Source: UBA6163 sp031411655 (GTDB lineage: Bacteria > Planctomycetota > Planctomycetia > Pirellulales > Pirellulaceae). From it: a stretch of 64,000 nucleotides of DNA. Positions 9,304 through 19,965 of the stretch are shown here, piece after piece (the stretch's first letter is position 1; each line of letters starts with the position of its first letter). The DNA is taken from assembly GCA_031411655.1 (NCBI GenBank), contig JANOBM010000090.1, positions 1 to 64,000 on the forward strand. The letters run 5' to 3'. Both the position numbers and the translations under genes were made by a program. Under the pieces are notes generated by a model. It saw only the letters and a program-made list of their open reading frames with translations, made no database searches and was not told the origin of the DNA.

Positions 9304-12300
9304 CTACGACAAAACGGTGACTACTTCGCCGCTTTCCAGCAATCTCAACCCGCCAGTAGCAAGACCGATCTCATTGCCCGCGACGGCATTAGACGCGAAG
9401 AACCAATCTAGCCCCGACCCTCCAATCAGAGTGTCGACTGCTGAATCATCGAGGACATTGGTTCCAGGAGTCAGCTTCATCGCCCCGGCGATACCCGTGT
9501 CTCGCAACAAAACGACGCGATTGGTATAGGCATCAGCCGACACCCAGGCGGCGACGATCGCATCACGGATCGATGCCTCCGTAAACCGTTGAAGGAGATT
9601 GCTGTAACTGCCAATCAGTAAATCCTCACCGGCACCACCGTTGAGTAAATCCACTCCAAGGCCACCAATAAGAATGTCGTTTCCGGTTTCTCCAAATAGC
9701 GAATCGTTACCGGACTCACCACTCAAGAAGTCATTTCCGTTTCCGCCTCGCAACGTATCGTCTCCGTAGTCTCCGTAAAGAACGTCATCGCCGTCTTCAC
9801 CGCTGAGAATATCGTTGGACTGGGTACCGATCAATTGATCGTTCCCCTGCCTACCAAGCAGAGTCGCCGGGCCGATGAAGCGGGAGGCATCGATTCGATT
9901 GTTACCTGCACCACCAATCAGAATTGCACTTTCAAATCCCTTTAAATTCGTCTGTTGCGTCATAGTACCACTTACCGAAAGTGTACTTTGTCCGCTTGGG
10001 AATGAACGGTTTAGGAGCGTAATGTCCGCGTCCGCTGTCAGTTGAATGGTGTCTTGACCGCCGCCGCCATTAAGTCTGAGTTGTAGGCTGGACGTCGCAC
10101 CATTGAGACGAAAGGTATCGGCCGCTTGGCCACCGACGAAATATTCCACATTACTGAAATGACGTGGAAAGCGACCCGCCTGTGTCACACTTCCAGTTCC
10201 GGCAGCATTCAAATTCCAAACCGCACTTAGATTGGAGGTCTCTTGCGATAGTGTGTCTGTACCAGGGCCACCCACAAACGACAATCCGTTCACTTCTTCG
10301 TCCCCAATGATAGTCAGGGTGTCATCACCCACTAAACCGCTTACAACCAGCGGCTTGCCCGTTGCTTGAATGGTCGACAGAGGAATTGAAATCTGTTTCG
10401 TCCCATCGCCGATGGCTCCTGCAACACCCACGATTTGGAATTTCGCATGACTGTCTTCCGTTTGGTCGGTAATCAACACTGACTCACCCGTGCGTTGGAT
10501 TGTCAGCTTGTCGTCACGCGACCAAAGGTCAGAAATTTGTACATTTCCCGCCGAGTTTACTGTGACGAGTGTCGAGGCAGCGGGTTCATTGACTTCGAGC
10601 AAACGTGCGACCGCGAAGTCGCTATTCGCGCGAGCTGGATATTTAGATTTCCGTGAGCCAACCACAATCAAACGTCCATCAGGCTGTTGCAAGATATCAG
10701 CCAGCGTGGAATCGTCTTCGCCGAGTTGAGTGACTGACTTTCCGTCACCACTAAAGCTTGTATCGAGCGTTTCATCGCTGTTAAGGCGCACGATCTGAAG
10801 ATAGCCGTCGTACGAACCGGCCAGCAGGATCTTTCCATTGGGTTGCACAAGGATCGAACTTGCCGCAGATCGGGATTTGAACGTTTCGAATGGATCAAAA
10901 CGAATGGGCCAATCAAAAGTGAACACTCGCGTCGAGAGACGGGCGCCGTCACTATTGAAACGTGAAATCGCCGTATCACTGGAAGCCGAATTGTTCTTAT
11001 AGAAAGTCGTATCACCGGCAACTAAGAAACTGCCATCGGGAAGAATCGCTACATCGTTACCAGTTCGCTGTTGACCGGTAGAATCGATGACGCGGCCGTT
11101 GGTACCGAAGCTGGTATCGATGGTGCCATTGTCATTGAATCTGGCCAGCATCAAAGCCGAGCCATACTTAGATGAATTGTAGGTAAAGAAATTCCCTACC
11201 GCCAATAGTTTCCCGTCCGGAAGGATCCGGACCTCCGAAATCGACGAGGCATTGTTAACTCCGGCGATTTTCGCAATGCCATCGCCGCTAAAGGTTCGAT
11301 CGGGTGAACCGTCGGTATTGTAGCGAGCGAGTGTAAAATACTGCCCAAATCCGGAGCCACCTACCACGATGCGTCCGTCGGTCTGCAGCGCAATTGCATT
11401 GGCTGAACCAAAGTCCCCCACGTCCGTTATGGCGATCCCGTCACCGGAGAATGTAGTATCGAGTGATCCGTCCACATTCAATCGCACGACGGCAAACTGG
11501 CTCGACCAAGAAGTGCTGCCTTTGAATCTAACGAAGCCTACAACAATGATCTTCCCATCGGGCTGAACGGCAACATCCGCCGCACCGGACTCCGCAGTTG
11601 TCGGCCCAAAGTCGATCGTTGTTCGGCCGTCTTGAGAAAATCTAAGATCTGGACTTCCATTGGCGTTGTACCTCGCGATTCCAAATGCCCGCAGGCTCTG
11701 ACCTACAACGATGAGCTTACCATTTGGTTGAAGCACGGAACCTTTTGCCTCGTCAATGCTTGGGCCGAAGCCAGTTTCGACACTGCCATCTAAAGAAAAG
11801 GTCACATCGCGCGACCCATCGGTAGCAAACCGCATCACGAGGAATTGAATGCCTGTCGAACCTGCCGCGATTATCTTGCCGTCTGGTTGGATGAATGATG
11901 TCTTTACTAAACCACCGAATTTAAGGACACCATCGCCATCAAAAGTTGTGTCCAGCGAACCATCCGACGTGAATTGGTAAAGGCTCCCATTGGCCATAGT
12001 CAGGATACGGCCATCCGATAGTAACGAAACACTTTCACCGGCCGTTGGGCGATTTGAAAATCCAGGGATTGGGATCGCTTTGCGGCCTCCAAAGCTATTG
12101 TTAAACGTCTCGTCGAGAGAGCCATCAGGGTTGTAACGAGCGACCGCAAGGTGGTCATTGAAGTTAATGCGGGCATAACCAGTCACGACAATTTTTCCAT
12201 CGCTTTGAATGGCGACGTCGCGCGCTTCGTCACTCGACACGGGGCCTGGACTGAAGTTGGTGTTAAGGTAGCCATCGGTGTCGAAAGTACGATCCAAGAA

Positions 12301-13092
12301 ACCTCCCGTATTGAGTCGCATGACAAAGAAATCGCGATTCGATGAGTTAAATGTGTAGCTGACCCAACTCGTCCCAGCGACGACGATTTTGCCGTTCGCA
12401 TCAATGGCGACGGAGTATGCAGTGTCGCTGCGATTGGTATTGAATCGGCGAATAAACTTACCGTCGCCGTCGAATGTTGCATCCAAAGCGCCATCGGTGT
12501 TGTAGCGAGCGATTACGATACTATCGTTGCTGCCGCCAACGACCACGATTCTGCCGTTTGCCTGAATTGCCACGCCATAGGCTGTTTCCGTTCCTCCGAA
12601 ATCGGTCAGCAGTATTCCGTCCGCGTCGAACGAAGTGTCAAGCGTTCCATTGCTGAGATAACGCGCAACGACGAAATCCTCAAAATAAAACTCATCAGTC
12701 CCACCGACGGCGACAATCGATCCATCGGTTTGGATCGCGATACTGCGAGCGTAATACGGAAACGCAACGCGACCAGCGACTCCAAAAGAAGCGTCTAGCG
12801 TTCCGTCGGGTAGGTGTCTTGCAAGAGCGCCTTCACCGGCAACAACAATCCGGCCATCGGTTTGGAGCGCCGACGCGAGCGCTGTCTTGCCCCAGGTTGA
12901 AGTGTTATCAAATTCCGTCGACACTTGGCCACCCATTCCAAACGACAAATCGGGATCGCCAGCCGCAAGCAATGCTCGCTGTTCCAAGTGCTCAGCCCGA
13001 AGGCGTCGTTGACGCGCGGTAGAACGCTGCGTCCGAAGATCGATACCGGCCACTTTTGCCAAACGCACGATTACTTCAGAAAAAAAATGCAT
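9304..13092 (-). CDS. Giant surface protein with delta-60 repeats and RTX calcium-binding repeats
   Basis: A 1262-residue protein. The N-terminus has no classical signal peptide but carries RRLRAEHLEQRALLAAG (about residues 28-44), a LEPR-XLL-like motif seen at the start of many large planctomycete secreted proteins. From about residue 45 to 840 I count 14 delta-60 repeats (pattern xDGKIVVxGxx...ARYNxDGSLDxTF), expected to form a beta-propeller or solenoid. The C-terminal part has at least eight haemolysin-type nonapeptides (GGxGxDxLxG, for example GEDGDDVLYG and GGNGNDFLSG), which bind calcium in type I secreted and surface proteins. The end, including DTLIGGSGLDWFFA, resembles other planctomycete proteins of this type. 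Long intergenic DNA upstream suggests a single-gene unit. Function is unknown; surface attachment is an inference. Confidence 0.85.
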   Translation of the reverse strand: MHFFSEVIVRLAKVAGIDLRTQRSTARQRRLRAEHLEQRALLAAGDPDLSFGMGGQVSTEFDNTSTWGKTALASALQTDGRIVVAGEGALARHLPDGTLDASFGVAGRVAFPYYARSIAIQTDGSIVAVGGTDEFYFEDFVVARYLSNGTLDTSFDADGILLTDFGGTETAYGVAIQANGRIVVVGGSNDSIVIARYNTDGALDATFDGDGKFIRRFNTNRSDTAYSVAIDANGKIVVAGTSWVSYTFNSSNRDFFVMRLNTGGFLDRTFDTDGYLNTNFSPGPVSSDEARDVAIQSDGKIVVTGYARINFNDHLAVARYNPDGSLDETFNNSFGGRKAIPIPGFSNRPTAGESVSLLSDGRILTMANGSLYQFTSDGSLDTTFDGDGVLKFGGLVKTSFIQPDGKIIAAGSTGIQFLVMRFATDGSRDVTFSLDGSVETGFGPSIDEAKGSVLQPNGKLIVVGQSLRAFGIARYNANGSPDLRFSQDGRTTIDFGPTTAESGAADVAVQPDGKIIVVGFVRFKGSTSWSSQFAVVRLNVDGSLDTTFSGDGIAITDVGDFGSANAIALQTDGRIVVGGSGFGQYFTLARYNTDGSPDRTFSGDGIAKIAGVNNASSISEVRILPDGKLLAVGNFFTYNSSKYGSALMLARFNDNGTIDTSFGTNGRVIDSTGQQRTGNDVAILPDGSFLVAGDTTFYKNNSASSDTAISRFNSDGARLSTRVFTFDWPIRFDPFETFKSRSAASSILVQPNGKILLAGSYDGYLQIVRLNSDETLDTSFSGDGKSVTQLGEDDSTLADILQQPDGRLIVVGSRKSKYPARANSDFAVARLLEVNEPAASTLVTVNSAGNVQISDLWSRDDKLTIQRTGESVLITDQTEDSHAKFQIVGVAGAIGDGTKQISIPLSTIQATGKPLVVSGLVGDDTLTIIGDEEVNGLSFVGGPGTDTLSQETSNLSAVWNLNAAGTGSVTQAGRFPRHFSNVEYFVGGQAADTFRLNGATSSLQLRLNGGGGQDTIQLTADADITLLNRSFPSGQSTLSVSGTMTQQTNLKGFESAILIGGAGNNRIDASRFIGPATLLGRQGNDQLIGTQSNDILSGEDGDDVLYGDYGDDTLRGGNGNDFLSGESGNDSLFGETGNDILIGGLGVDLLNGGAGEDLLIGSYSNLLQRFTEASIRDAIVAAWVSADAYTNRVVLLRDTGIAGAMKLTPGTNVLDDSAVDTLIGGSGLDWFFASNAVAGNEIGLATGGLRLLESGEVVTVLS

Positions 13093-14240
13093 TTACAAGT
13101 CGCTTGGACGAAGGTTTTGGGGCCGAGAGACCAAATTGGTAAAAGCCTGACTGACGTCTACTTTAATGCTTATGGACAAGTGGCTCAATGCTTTTGACGC
13201 AGCTGACGTTTGCCTGTTGTCTTGTCGAGCGATGGAACGACCGAATCCCTTGCTTCAAATGCATGGATACGAGGCGAGCAGATGGACTTTTTTCTGTGTA
13301 TTTAACCGATAACCTTGTTTACTGGTGGAAGTGCAGAGGTTTCCCAGGTAACTAGGATTTAGGGTCAAGCGTGTCGATGCGTTGTATGGGTAGTGCCAAG
13401 ATGGTCAAGGCTATCGAGTGTGCTCGACGCAGCAAATAAAGATCTGCTTTACTGGTCAGTATCACGGCGTACAGCTACCCGCCTGTGCAGCTCAGAGCGG
13501 ACGGACTCGTCGCCACTCTCATCGAATGGCTGACCACGGTTGCCTCCGCTACCATGCGTCCAAGAAATCGCAGTATGCATTGAATGCTCAATGGCGCATC
13601 ACAGAAGTCCACCAAACACCTGTGGCGGTGTCCGGGTGTTTTTACAAAAAAATAGTGTCACGGATTGTAATTTACAGATGCTGAGTACAAGTCAGTGTCC
13701 GGATAAAATCGACAGTGATCGGACGCTTCTCCTGCGTTCACGCGTTCTAACACCATTTTATTTGTGTTTGGTTTGAGACGGATCGCCAGCCAGTTGCGGG
13801 ACTAGGCGGCGACTCTCGCTTCCGGTTGCCTTCGATTGTGAGGAGCCGCGGTGACTGTGCGACGTCTTGACGGAACTTTAGGCACTAGGCATACGCTCTC
13901 TTGAGAACCAAACCCAAAACTATCAGCCGCTTTGGCGCTAGCCGTGGTGCACTTTGGTAGTCGGATCGATTCTTAATCACTCGCCCCACCGTGTAACGGT
14001 CGTCCGCACTTCGAATGAAGGAATTGACTGCGGATTAGCGGATAGATCGATGCAGAGGATCGGGCTCAGCGTCCGCTTTGGCATTTTATATTGAGCGACG
14101 CTGCGTACTTGAAGTCCACCACTTTATTCCACCACGAAGCGGTGGTTTACGGTTGATCCCGCCATGTATCATTAACAAATCTCTCGTATGATCAGCAGTC
14201 TCGATCCATGATCCATGGTGGAATACGTCTGAGATTATCT
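13093..14240. other. Long divergent intergenic region
   Basis: About 1.1 kb between the divergent delta-60 and serine hydrolase genes. Short frames at 13418-13684 and 13540-13776 overlap each other and show no domain. Besides the hairpin at 13614-13643 there is a smaller inverted repeat near 14131-14148 (ccacc, 7-nt loop, ggtgg). Promoters for both flanking genes should lie here but no strong -35/-10 pair was found. Confidence 0.4.
13614..13643 (+). terminator. Possible hairpin terminator
   Basis: The arms aaacacc and ggtgttt form a 7-bp stem with a 14-nt loop, followed by a short T run. It has the shape of a factor-independent terminator but no complete gene ends just upstream, so it may be a relic or chance. 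Confidence 0.3.
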
Positions 14241-15440
14241 ATGTGCCAAATGATTGACCGACTTCGGCCCTTGTGTTGGAGGCTTTGCGTCGCCTCCCTG
14301 TTCACGATGTCTCTCAACCAAGCGGTGGTGGTCGCTGAACAGTTGCCAATTGTCGAACCGAGCGTTTGTGGGCTCGACGAGACTCGCTTAATGGCGATGG
14401 AGCCCCTTATCACGGAAGCGATCGATAGCGAGCGAATGCCGGGATGTGTGGTTTGCATCGGCCGACGGGGAAAGATTGCTTGGCTGAAGGCGTACGGCGA
14501 TAAGCAACTGCTTCCGACGAGCGAACCTATGACGATTGATACCGTCTTCGACATGGCTTCACTCACCAAACCGATGGCGACTGCAACGAGTGTGATGTGT
14601 TTGTTGGACGATCGCAAAGTTGATTTGACGGATGCGGTCGTAGAGTACTTTCCTACTTTCGGAAGTCATGGAAAAGAAAAGATTACGGTCCTTGACCTCC
14701 TACTGCATCGAAGTGGGTTGACTCCGGACAATGCATTGTCTGACTATGATAAAGGGCCCGAGGTCGCTTGGGAGCGAATCTGTGGATTGTCATTGATCCA
14801 TTCTGTCGGCACTGAATTCAAGTACTCCGACGTTAACTTCATCGTGCTTGGCAAGTTGGTTGAGCGGTTGTCGGGAAAAGACCTGAACGATTATTCTCGA
14901 GAGAAAATCTTTGAGCCGTTAATGATGCATTCGACCGGGTTCCTTCCCGACGAATCTCATCGAAAAAAGGCCGCGCCGACTGAAAAGCGAGATGGGGAGT
15001 GGATGAAAGGGACGGTCCATGATCCCCGTGCCTATGCATTAGGTGGCATCGCCGGTCACGCGGGGCTGTTTTCAACGGCGGAGGATGTTGCTGTTTACGC
15101 TCAAATGCTGCTCGGTCGAGGCGAATATCCGATTCGTAGCGATGAGTCGGTGCGCATACTTACTGCTGCCGTGGTGGACCGCATGACAAGTAGCTACGAG
15201 GTTCTGGGTGGTATCCGCGGTCTTGGTTGGGATAAACAATCGGGTTATTCAAGCAACCGCGGAAAGCGGATGAGCTCTGCAGCGTTCGGGCATGGTGGAT
15301 TCACAGGGACGGTTCTATGGGTGGACCCAGAAAACGAGCTATTCGTGATCTTCTTAAGCAACCGAGTTCATCCCGATGGAAAAGGCAGCATCAATTCTTT
15401 GGCGGGATCCATTGTCGACATGGTTGTCGGCTCGCTTTGA
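14241..15440 (+). CDS. Secreted serine hydrolase of the beta-lactamase (class C/EstB) family
   Basis: A 399-residue protein if started at ATG 14241, which gives a normal signal peptide (LCWRLCVASLFTMSLNQAVVVAEQ); an upstream ATG at 14208 would add eleven residues. The class C penicillin-binding fold motifs are present: SLTK in FDMASLTKPM (S-x-x-K nucleophile and base), YSDVN (Y-x-N) and HGGFTG (the HxG equivalent of KTG). Such proteins (Pfam Beta-lactamase) include esterases, D-amino-acid peptidases and penicillin-binding proteins; resistance to beta-lactams is not implied. Export to the periplasm or surface is inferred from the signal peptide. It stands alone on the plus strand. Confidence 0.85.
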   Translation: MCQMIDRLRPLCWRLCVASLFTMSLNQAVVVAEQLPIVEPSVCGLDETRLMAMEPLITEAIDSERMPGCVVCIGRRGKIAWLKAYGDKQLLPTSEPMTIDTVFDMASLTKPMATATSVMCLLDDRKVDLTDAVVEYFPTFGSHGKEKITVLDLLLHRSGLTPDNALSDYDKGPEVAWERICGLSLIHSVGTEFKYSDVNFIVLGKLVERLSGKDLNDYSREKIFEPLMMHSTGFLPDESHRKKAAPTEKRDGEWMKGTVHDPRAYALGGIAGHAGLFSTAEDVAVYAQMLLGRGEYPIRSDESVRILTAAVVDRMTSSYEVLGGIRGLGWDKQSGYSSNRGKRMSSAAFGHGGFTGTVLWVDPENELFVIFLSNRVHPDGKGSINSLAGSIVDMVVGSL

Positions 15441-15840
15441 TTCATTGCATTCTATCAATCGCCATCGCCAGCCCGTAAGGGTGGAATGCCTCTTGTCGTT
15501 TCGCCTACTTTAGGATCTCTTTTGCTCCGCATATTAGCTGGACCGTACCAACCCGTTGCCGATGCCAGCCCGAAGTGAAAGCGAGTGGATCACTACGTCC
15601 AAATGATTCGCTTGCGCCTCGGGCCAGTGCTTGGTTACAGCTTGATTTTCGGGAAGCAAAAAGCGTTAAGAGTTTAGGCATTCCTCGTAAGGTCCGAAGT
15701 AAGATCCGAAAGTCTTTGAGACTTTTGAAACGGGCGGAACGCTATTGCGTGGCTGTCACAAAGAATGAGTATTGAACGACAACAGGCTCGCCAGTTGGCG
15801 CTGTCCAGCTAAGAATCTCGCAAGAGTTTTCAAGATTGCA
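15441..15840. other. Convergent intergenic region, no gene seen
   Basis: 400 bp between two convergent genes. A 66-codon plus-strand frame at 15575-15775 is lysine- and arginine-rich with no recognisable family and no clear ribosome binding site. No strong terminator hairpin was found. Confidence 0.4.
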
Positions 15841-18800
15841 TCACTTCGACATTCGGGCACCAAGCGGAACTAATTCATTGAAGCGGTCAATTGGCTCACG
15901 AGCCGTCCAAGCAATACCACGTAGCAGCAAGATTCGGAAAAAGGGATCGTCAAAAGTCCAACTGTAATGCCCCGGAATACTCACGAACACCCGACCATTC
16001 CCCTTCTCATACGTCCAGACTTGAGGCTGCTCTGCGCCGTCTTCGGTGCTTGTCGCAAGCAGGATCACCTTCTCGGGATTCCCGGTCAGCAGCCAATAGC
16101 TCTCGTCATACAATTGAATTGTGCTGAGGTTACGAAGGATTGGGTGATCAGCGTTATGTAAATCCAATTTCAGGGCGCCGTGGCGATAACGAATGGAACC
16201 ACCGCGTGACGCCAAACCGATTCGATCGGAAAAATCAGCGACTCGGTCATTTCCGTTTACAGCCCAATGAATGTAGACCGCGCCGCCGCCGCGCGATTGA
16301 AATCGATCGAGTTGAAGGGCGCGATCATCATCCCAATTTCCTTTCTGAAAGAAGATTAAGACATCGGCCGATGCGAGTTGTTCTTTGCTGGGAAACTCCC
16401 ATGCGATCGAGACGTTGACATTTCGTGCGGCGGCAAGGAGTTGGGCCCATTGGACCTGCCAGGCGGGGTAGTCGTGTTCTCCTGGCCCGTGATCCTTCGG
16501 GCCAGCGACGAGTACGATTTGGAGCGGGCGTAAATCGTTGGGCAAGGTCGGTGCACCTGCCAGTGCGGCAGCGACTTCGGCTTGAGAACGCAGGGGAGGC
16601 GCGTCGAGAGGCGCATCCAGCGGCATGTGAGGAGGTTCGGTAAGGAGGAAGGTCATCAAGTCTCGCATCTCGGCTTCAGTCAGTTTTTCACTCAGTCCAA
16701 TCGGCATCACCGAAACGTCCGACAACTTGGTGCTCTCGACCTGTGAACGGTCGATAGTCGTTAGGGTTCCTTTGTTGTCGGCAAGCACCCACTCCTCCTT
16801 TGTGGTCTGCAAAATACCGGCCATGACTCGGCCATCGTTTAAGGCGATAACATGTCCAATGAAATCTGGGTTGATGGCAAAGCTAGGGCTGATGATGTCG
16901 CGCATGACGGATGGGTAGTCGCGATGGACTAAATTGCCTAAGTCGGGACCGATCTTAGATCCTCCGCCGCCAACGCTATGGCACTTCGAACAACTCGCTG
17001 CCTCGCCATGGAAAACTTGTCTTCCCTTTCCCCAATTGCCGCCTTCGAGTTGCGCAATCCGAATCGGCTCGTTGCTGGAATCATCCGACTGCGCCTCTTG
17101 TGCCCATGGCATAGTAAAACGATGCAGTGGCAGCGGGCGTAGTCTGGAGTCTTCGTTAGTAGACAGGGAAATCGTGAGTTCGGGTGAGGCCGAATCAAAG
17201 GAGGTCAGCTTCACATCAAGGAGGATACCTTCAATCAAATCGGCAGGGCACTGTAGGCGCACTTCATGGGAGCCGTCTTGTGATGAGGTTTTTATTTCAC
17301 CGGCCGAGGCAACGACTGCGATTGGTTGTGGCGAGCGCAAGAGGATGGTCACGCTTTCTTGTGGCCATTGATAGTCAAGCTTGGCCCCTGGCTGGACTTT
17401 GGGGCGAAGCACTCCATTCACATCGAGTCGAGTTTGTAATTGGAGGACGCCAGGGTGTCCCAATTCGTTCCAGAAAGATTGATGCTGCTCGCTGCCTTTG
17501 GTCAACTCACGAGCCACGCTTAAATTCAGGTGCGGTAACCAAGTCGTCGTGCCGGGGGTGATGGGGGCGTCACGAGTCGACGCCGTCCAGGTTGCCTGCA
17601 CTCCGTTGAGGGTAAAGTCCAAGTCGGTTTTCTCGAAGTCGACATGGTGCTCCTCTGATGGGTCGACCGTCGCCGAACTTTCTCGGGGAATGGTAATCGC
17701 ATAGTGGACGGACGATCTCATCGCGTTGGTACTGACGATCAGAGTGCGGAGGTCGCTTGTGATGGAGGCACCTAATACCGGCAACTCGAATCGTGGTGCG
17801 AGCAACTGTCTTTGTACGACGGCATAAGGGGGTACAAGGTTTTCAAAGCGGTCTCCAGCGCGCACGAAGTCACCGTATTCGACTCGAACCTGTTCCGCGA
17901 GATTGCGCATTCTTAGCGGATCGAGCGGGCGGTCGAAGGCGACGCGGATTTCGGTTGGCGATTCCGCCCAAGTCGCGATCGGTTGGGGTTCGTTAGACTG
18001 AGTAAACTTGATGCGATAAAGCTTGCCGCGGCCTGTCGGGCCTGTTCCCCAATCTGGCCCGCCGCTGTGGCAGGCGACGACAAGGTCACCGTTTGGAGCC
18101 ACGCATGCATCGACGGTAAGCATTTGAAGTGCAGCGAAGAGTTGGGTCGCGGCAACGTACCCAACTTCCGTTTTAACGAGTTTCGTGCACCAAAGTTTGC
18201 CGCGTGACTCGCCACAAACGATGGCATTGCCAGTCCAGTTTGTTGGGCCGAACACGGGACCACCGTTGACCGATTCGTTGAACACCATTCCACAGGTGGA
18301 TTGGTGCTGTGGGCCATAGTCGAACGTTGATGGTTCGTCGAGTACGTCCGGGTTATGAGTTGGGTGCCGGGGTGGAAATCCGTAGTGCCTCCCTGATTGG
18401 ATGTGCAGGAGCTCATCGAGCGGGTTGCCGTTTGGTAGCCACGTAGCGCCTTCCTGTTCAGAGCAAAAAAGATCACCGGCACGATTGAATGCAAAGGCAA
18501 TCGGAAATCGGATGCCGGTACAAACCGTTTCTCGTCGACTGAAGTCAGGTGCAACGCGTTGTACTGTTCCTCGGTCGCTCTTTAGGTCGTAGGCTGCTTT
18601 CCCTTTTTCGTCGATGAGGTAAGCATTCGCATAATTCGCCGTTCCAAGTCCAAAATAGATTGAGCCATCGGGCCCCATTGCAATCCCAACCGCATCAACG
18701 TTCTGGGGGATCTCTTCCCAGCCCTTGGCGACAATGATTTCTTCATCAGCTTTGTCGTCGCCGTTGGTATCCACGATTAGCGAAACTTTTCCCTTGCTTG

Positions 18801-19965
18801 GCACGAATGCCCCGCGACCTTTCGGGTAGTTAGGTGGCGTTAGTACTAAGCCGAGAGGGCCGCGTAGTCTCCCTTCGTTGTTCCAGAAGGATTCGGCGTG
18901 ATCCTCTAGTCCGTCGCCATCGGTGTCGGATAGCAGGTGTAAGTCGCCGTTGTAGCCGAGCGTCATGAGGCGACCGTCATCACGGAAGCGAACGTTGTTC
19001 ACATTGGGCAAATCGATGGGCAGTTCGTGAAACGAAAACCCAGGGATGAGCATCTGGATGGCAGGCGGATTTTCGGCTTTGACGAGTCGGGTGCCGCTGG
19101 TGTTGAGCTTCAACTGGAGCGGCAAAGCCGCAGCTAATTTTGCGTGCTTTTTTCGCAAATAATCGCGTGTTTTCTCGATCTCATCATGGTTTAAAACGCG
19201 ATCGTATACCAAGACTTCGGCCATGTCCCCCCGGAACGGTCCTCGCACCATTTGCTCGCCGGGACCATTGGTGTAGTAACGTGCACCGAGGGTGAGTTGA
19301 CCGATGGATATCGTTGCGGGCTCGAACGGTCGGGTCAGGGCTGGCTTGCCATCGACCGAAAGGCTGACCAGCCGTTGTTCGGGGTCGATCGTGGTTTCGA
19401 TGATTGAGAGTGTTCCAAAGGGCAACGTTTGGTCGAACAGGTCGGAAGCGCCACCGAATCCCTTCCCCTCGACGTTGATCTGTTCGAACTGTTGAGTGGG
19501 ATCGGGCCCGAGGTCGATGGTAAAGCCCGACTCGTAATCTCGTTTTCCATCGCTATTGGCAGCAAGTAGTCCGCGGAAATCGCCCCGGTTATCATGAGCC
19601 GAGGCGACAATGAACGCAGTGGCCGCGGTCAGTTGGCCAGAAACGCTTTCACAACGCATGAACGTAGCGTCGCCGTCGAATCTCACGATCCAGGCATCAT
19701 CGATTTGCATGCGTCTCGGTTGGCGTTCGGTGTCAACTTGTACGAAGTCGCGTTTGTTTGGAGATCGATCTCGCCAAGCCGCGATTCGTTCGCCATCGTC
19801 AAGGCTCTTGCCTGCCGAGGTGGTAATGGATGAGTCGATATCATCCGCGTTTAACCACAAAACCAATCCGCCGTTTACGGGCAGTGAACCTTCACGCTCC
19901 GGATTTTCTGCTTCGGTCGACCCGAATAAACAAAGGAACGCGATAGCTGCGACAGCAATTCTCAT
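15841..19965 (-). CDS. Secreted PVC-type haem-binding, NHL/PQQ-propeller and ThuA multidomain protein
   Basis: A 1374-residue protein with a signal peptide (IAVAAIAFLCLFGSTEAEN). Domains in order: a LamG/concanavalin-like domain from about residue 30 (NGGLVLWLNADDID) to 270; a membrane-bound dehydrogenase-type beta-propeller, about 300-660, with PNVNNVRFRDDGRL and GLVLTPPNYPKGRG; a beta-sandwich linker; a PVC-type cytochrome c around residue 990 with CSKCH and GSKIGPDLGNL (TIGR02603-like); and a C-terminal ThuA/class I amidotransferase-like domain from about 1145 (IVLVAGPKDHGPGEHDY). This architecture is characteristic of planctomycetes and is thought to belong to sugar or polysaccharide catabolism at the cell envelope; the substrate cannot be read from sequence. 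Confidence 0.85.
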   Translation of the reverse strand: MRIAVAAIAFLCLFGSTEAENPEREGSLPVNGGLVLWLNADDIDSSITTSAGKSLDDGERIAAWRDRSPNKRDFVQVDTERQPRRMQIDDAWIVRFDGDATFMRCESVSGQLTAATAFIVASAHDNRGDFRGLLAANSDGKRDYESGFTIDLGPDPTQQFEQINVEGKGFGGASDLFDQTLPFGTLSIIETTIDPEQRLVSLSVDGKPALTRPFEPATISIGQLTLGARYYTNGPGEQMVRGPFRGDMAEVLVYDRVLNHDEIEKTRDYLRKKHAKLAAALPLQLKLNTSGTRLVKAENPPAIQMLIPGFSFHELPIDLPNVNNVRFRDDGRLMTLGYNGDLHLLSDTDGDGLEDHAESFWNNEGRLRGPLGLVLTPPNYPKGRGAFVPSKGKVSLIVDTNGDDKADEEIIVAKGWEEIPQNVDAVGIAMGPDGSIYFGLGTANYANAYLIDEKGKAAYDLKSDRGTVQRVAPDFSRRETVCTGIRFPIAFAFNRAGDLFCSEQEGATWLPNGNPLDELLHIQSGRHYGFPPRHPTHNPDVLDEPSTFDYGPQHQSTCGMVFNESVNGGPVFGPTNWTGNAIVCGESRGKLWCTKLVKTEVGYVAATQLFAALQMLTVDACVAPNGDLVVACHSGGPDWGTGPTGRGKLYRIKFTQSNEPQPIATWAESPTEIRVAFDRPLDPLRMRNLAEQVRVEYGDFVRAGDRFENLVPPYAVVQRQLLAPRFELPVLGASITSDLRTLIVSTNAMRSSVHYAITIPRESSATVDPSEEHHVDFEKTDLDFTLNGVQATWTASTRDAPITPGTTTWLPHLNLSVARELTKGSEQHQSFWNELGHPGVLQLQTRLDVNGVLRPKVQPGAKLDYQWPQESVTILLRSPQPIAVVASAGEIKTSSQDGSHEVRLQCPADLIEGILLDVKLTSFDSASPELTISLSTNEDSRLRPLPLHRFTMPWAQEAQSDDSSNEPIRIAQLEGGNWGKGRQVFHGEAASCSKCHSVGGGGSKIGPDLGNLVHRDYPSVMRDIISPSFAINPDFIGHVIALNDGRVMAGILQTTKEEWVLADNKGTLTTIDRSQVESTKLSDVSVMPIGLSEKLTEAEMRDLMTFLLTEPPHMPLDAPLDAPPLRSQAEVAAALAGAPTLPNDLRPLQIVLVAGPKDHGPGEHDYPAWQVQWAQLLAAARNVNVSIAWEFPSKEQLASADVLIFFQKGNWDDDRALQLDRFQSRGGGAVYIHWAVNGNDRVADFSDRIGLASRGGSIRYRHGALKLDLHNADHPILRNLSTIQLYDESYWLLTGNPEKVILLATSTEDGAEQPQVWTYEKGNGRVFVSIPGHYSWTFDDPFFRILLLRGIAWTAREPIDRFNELVPLGARMSK

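Noticed and set aside
15575..15775. 66-codon basic frame in the convergent gap
   Set aside because: No recognisable family, no ribosome binding site, no neighbour that gives it a role.
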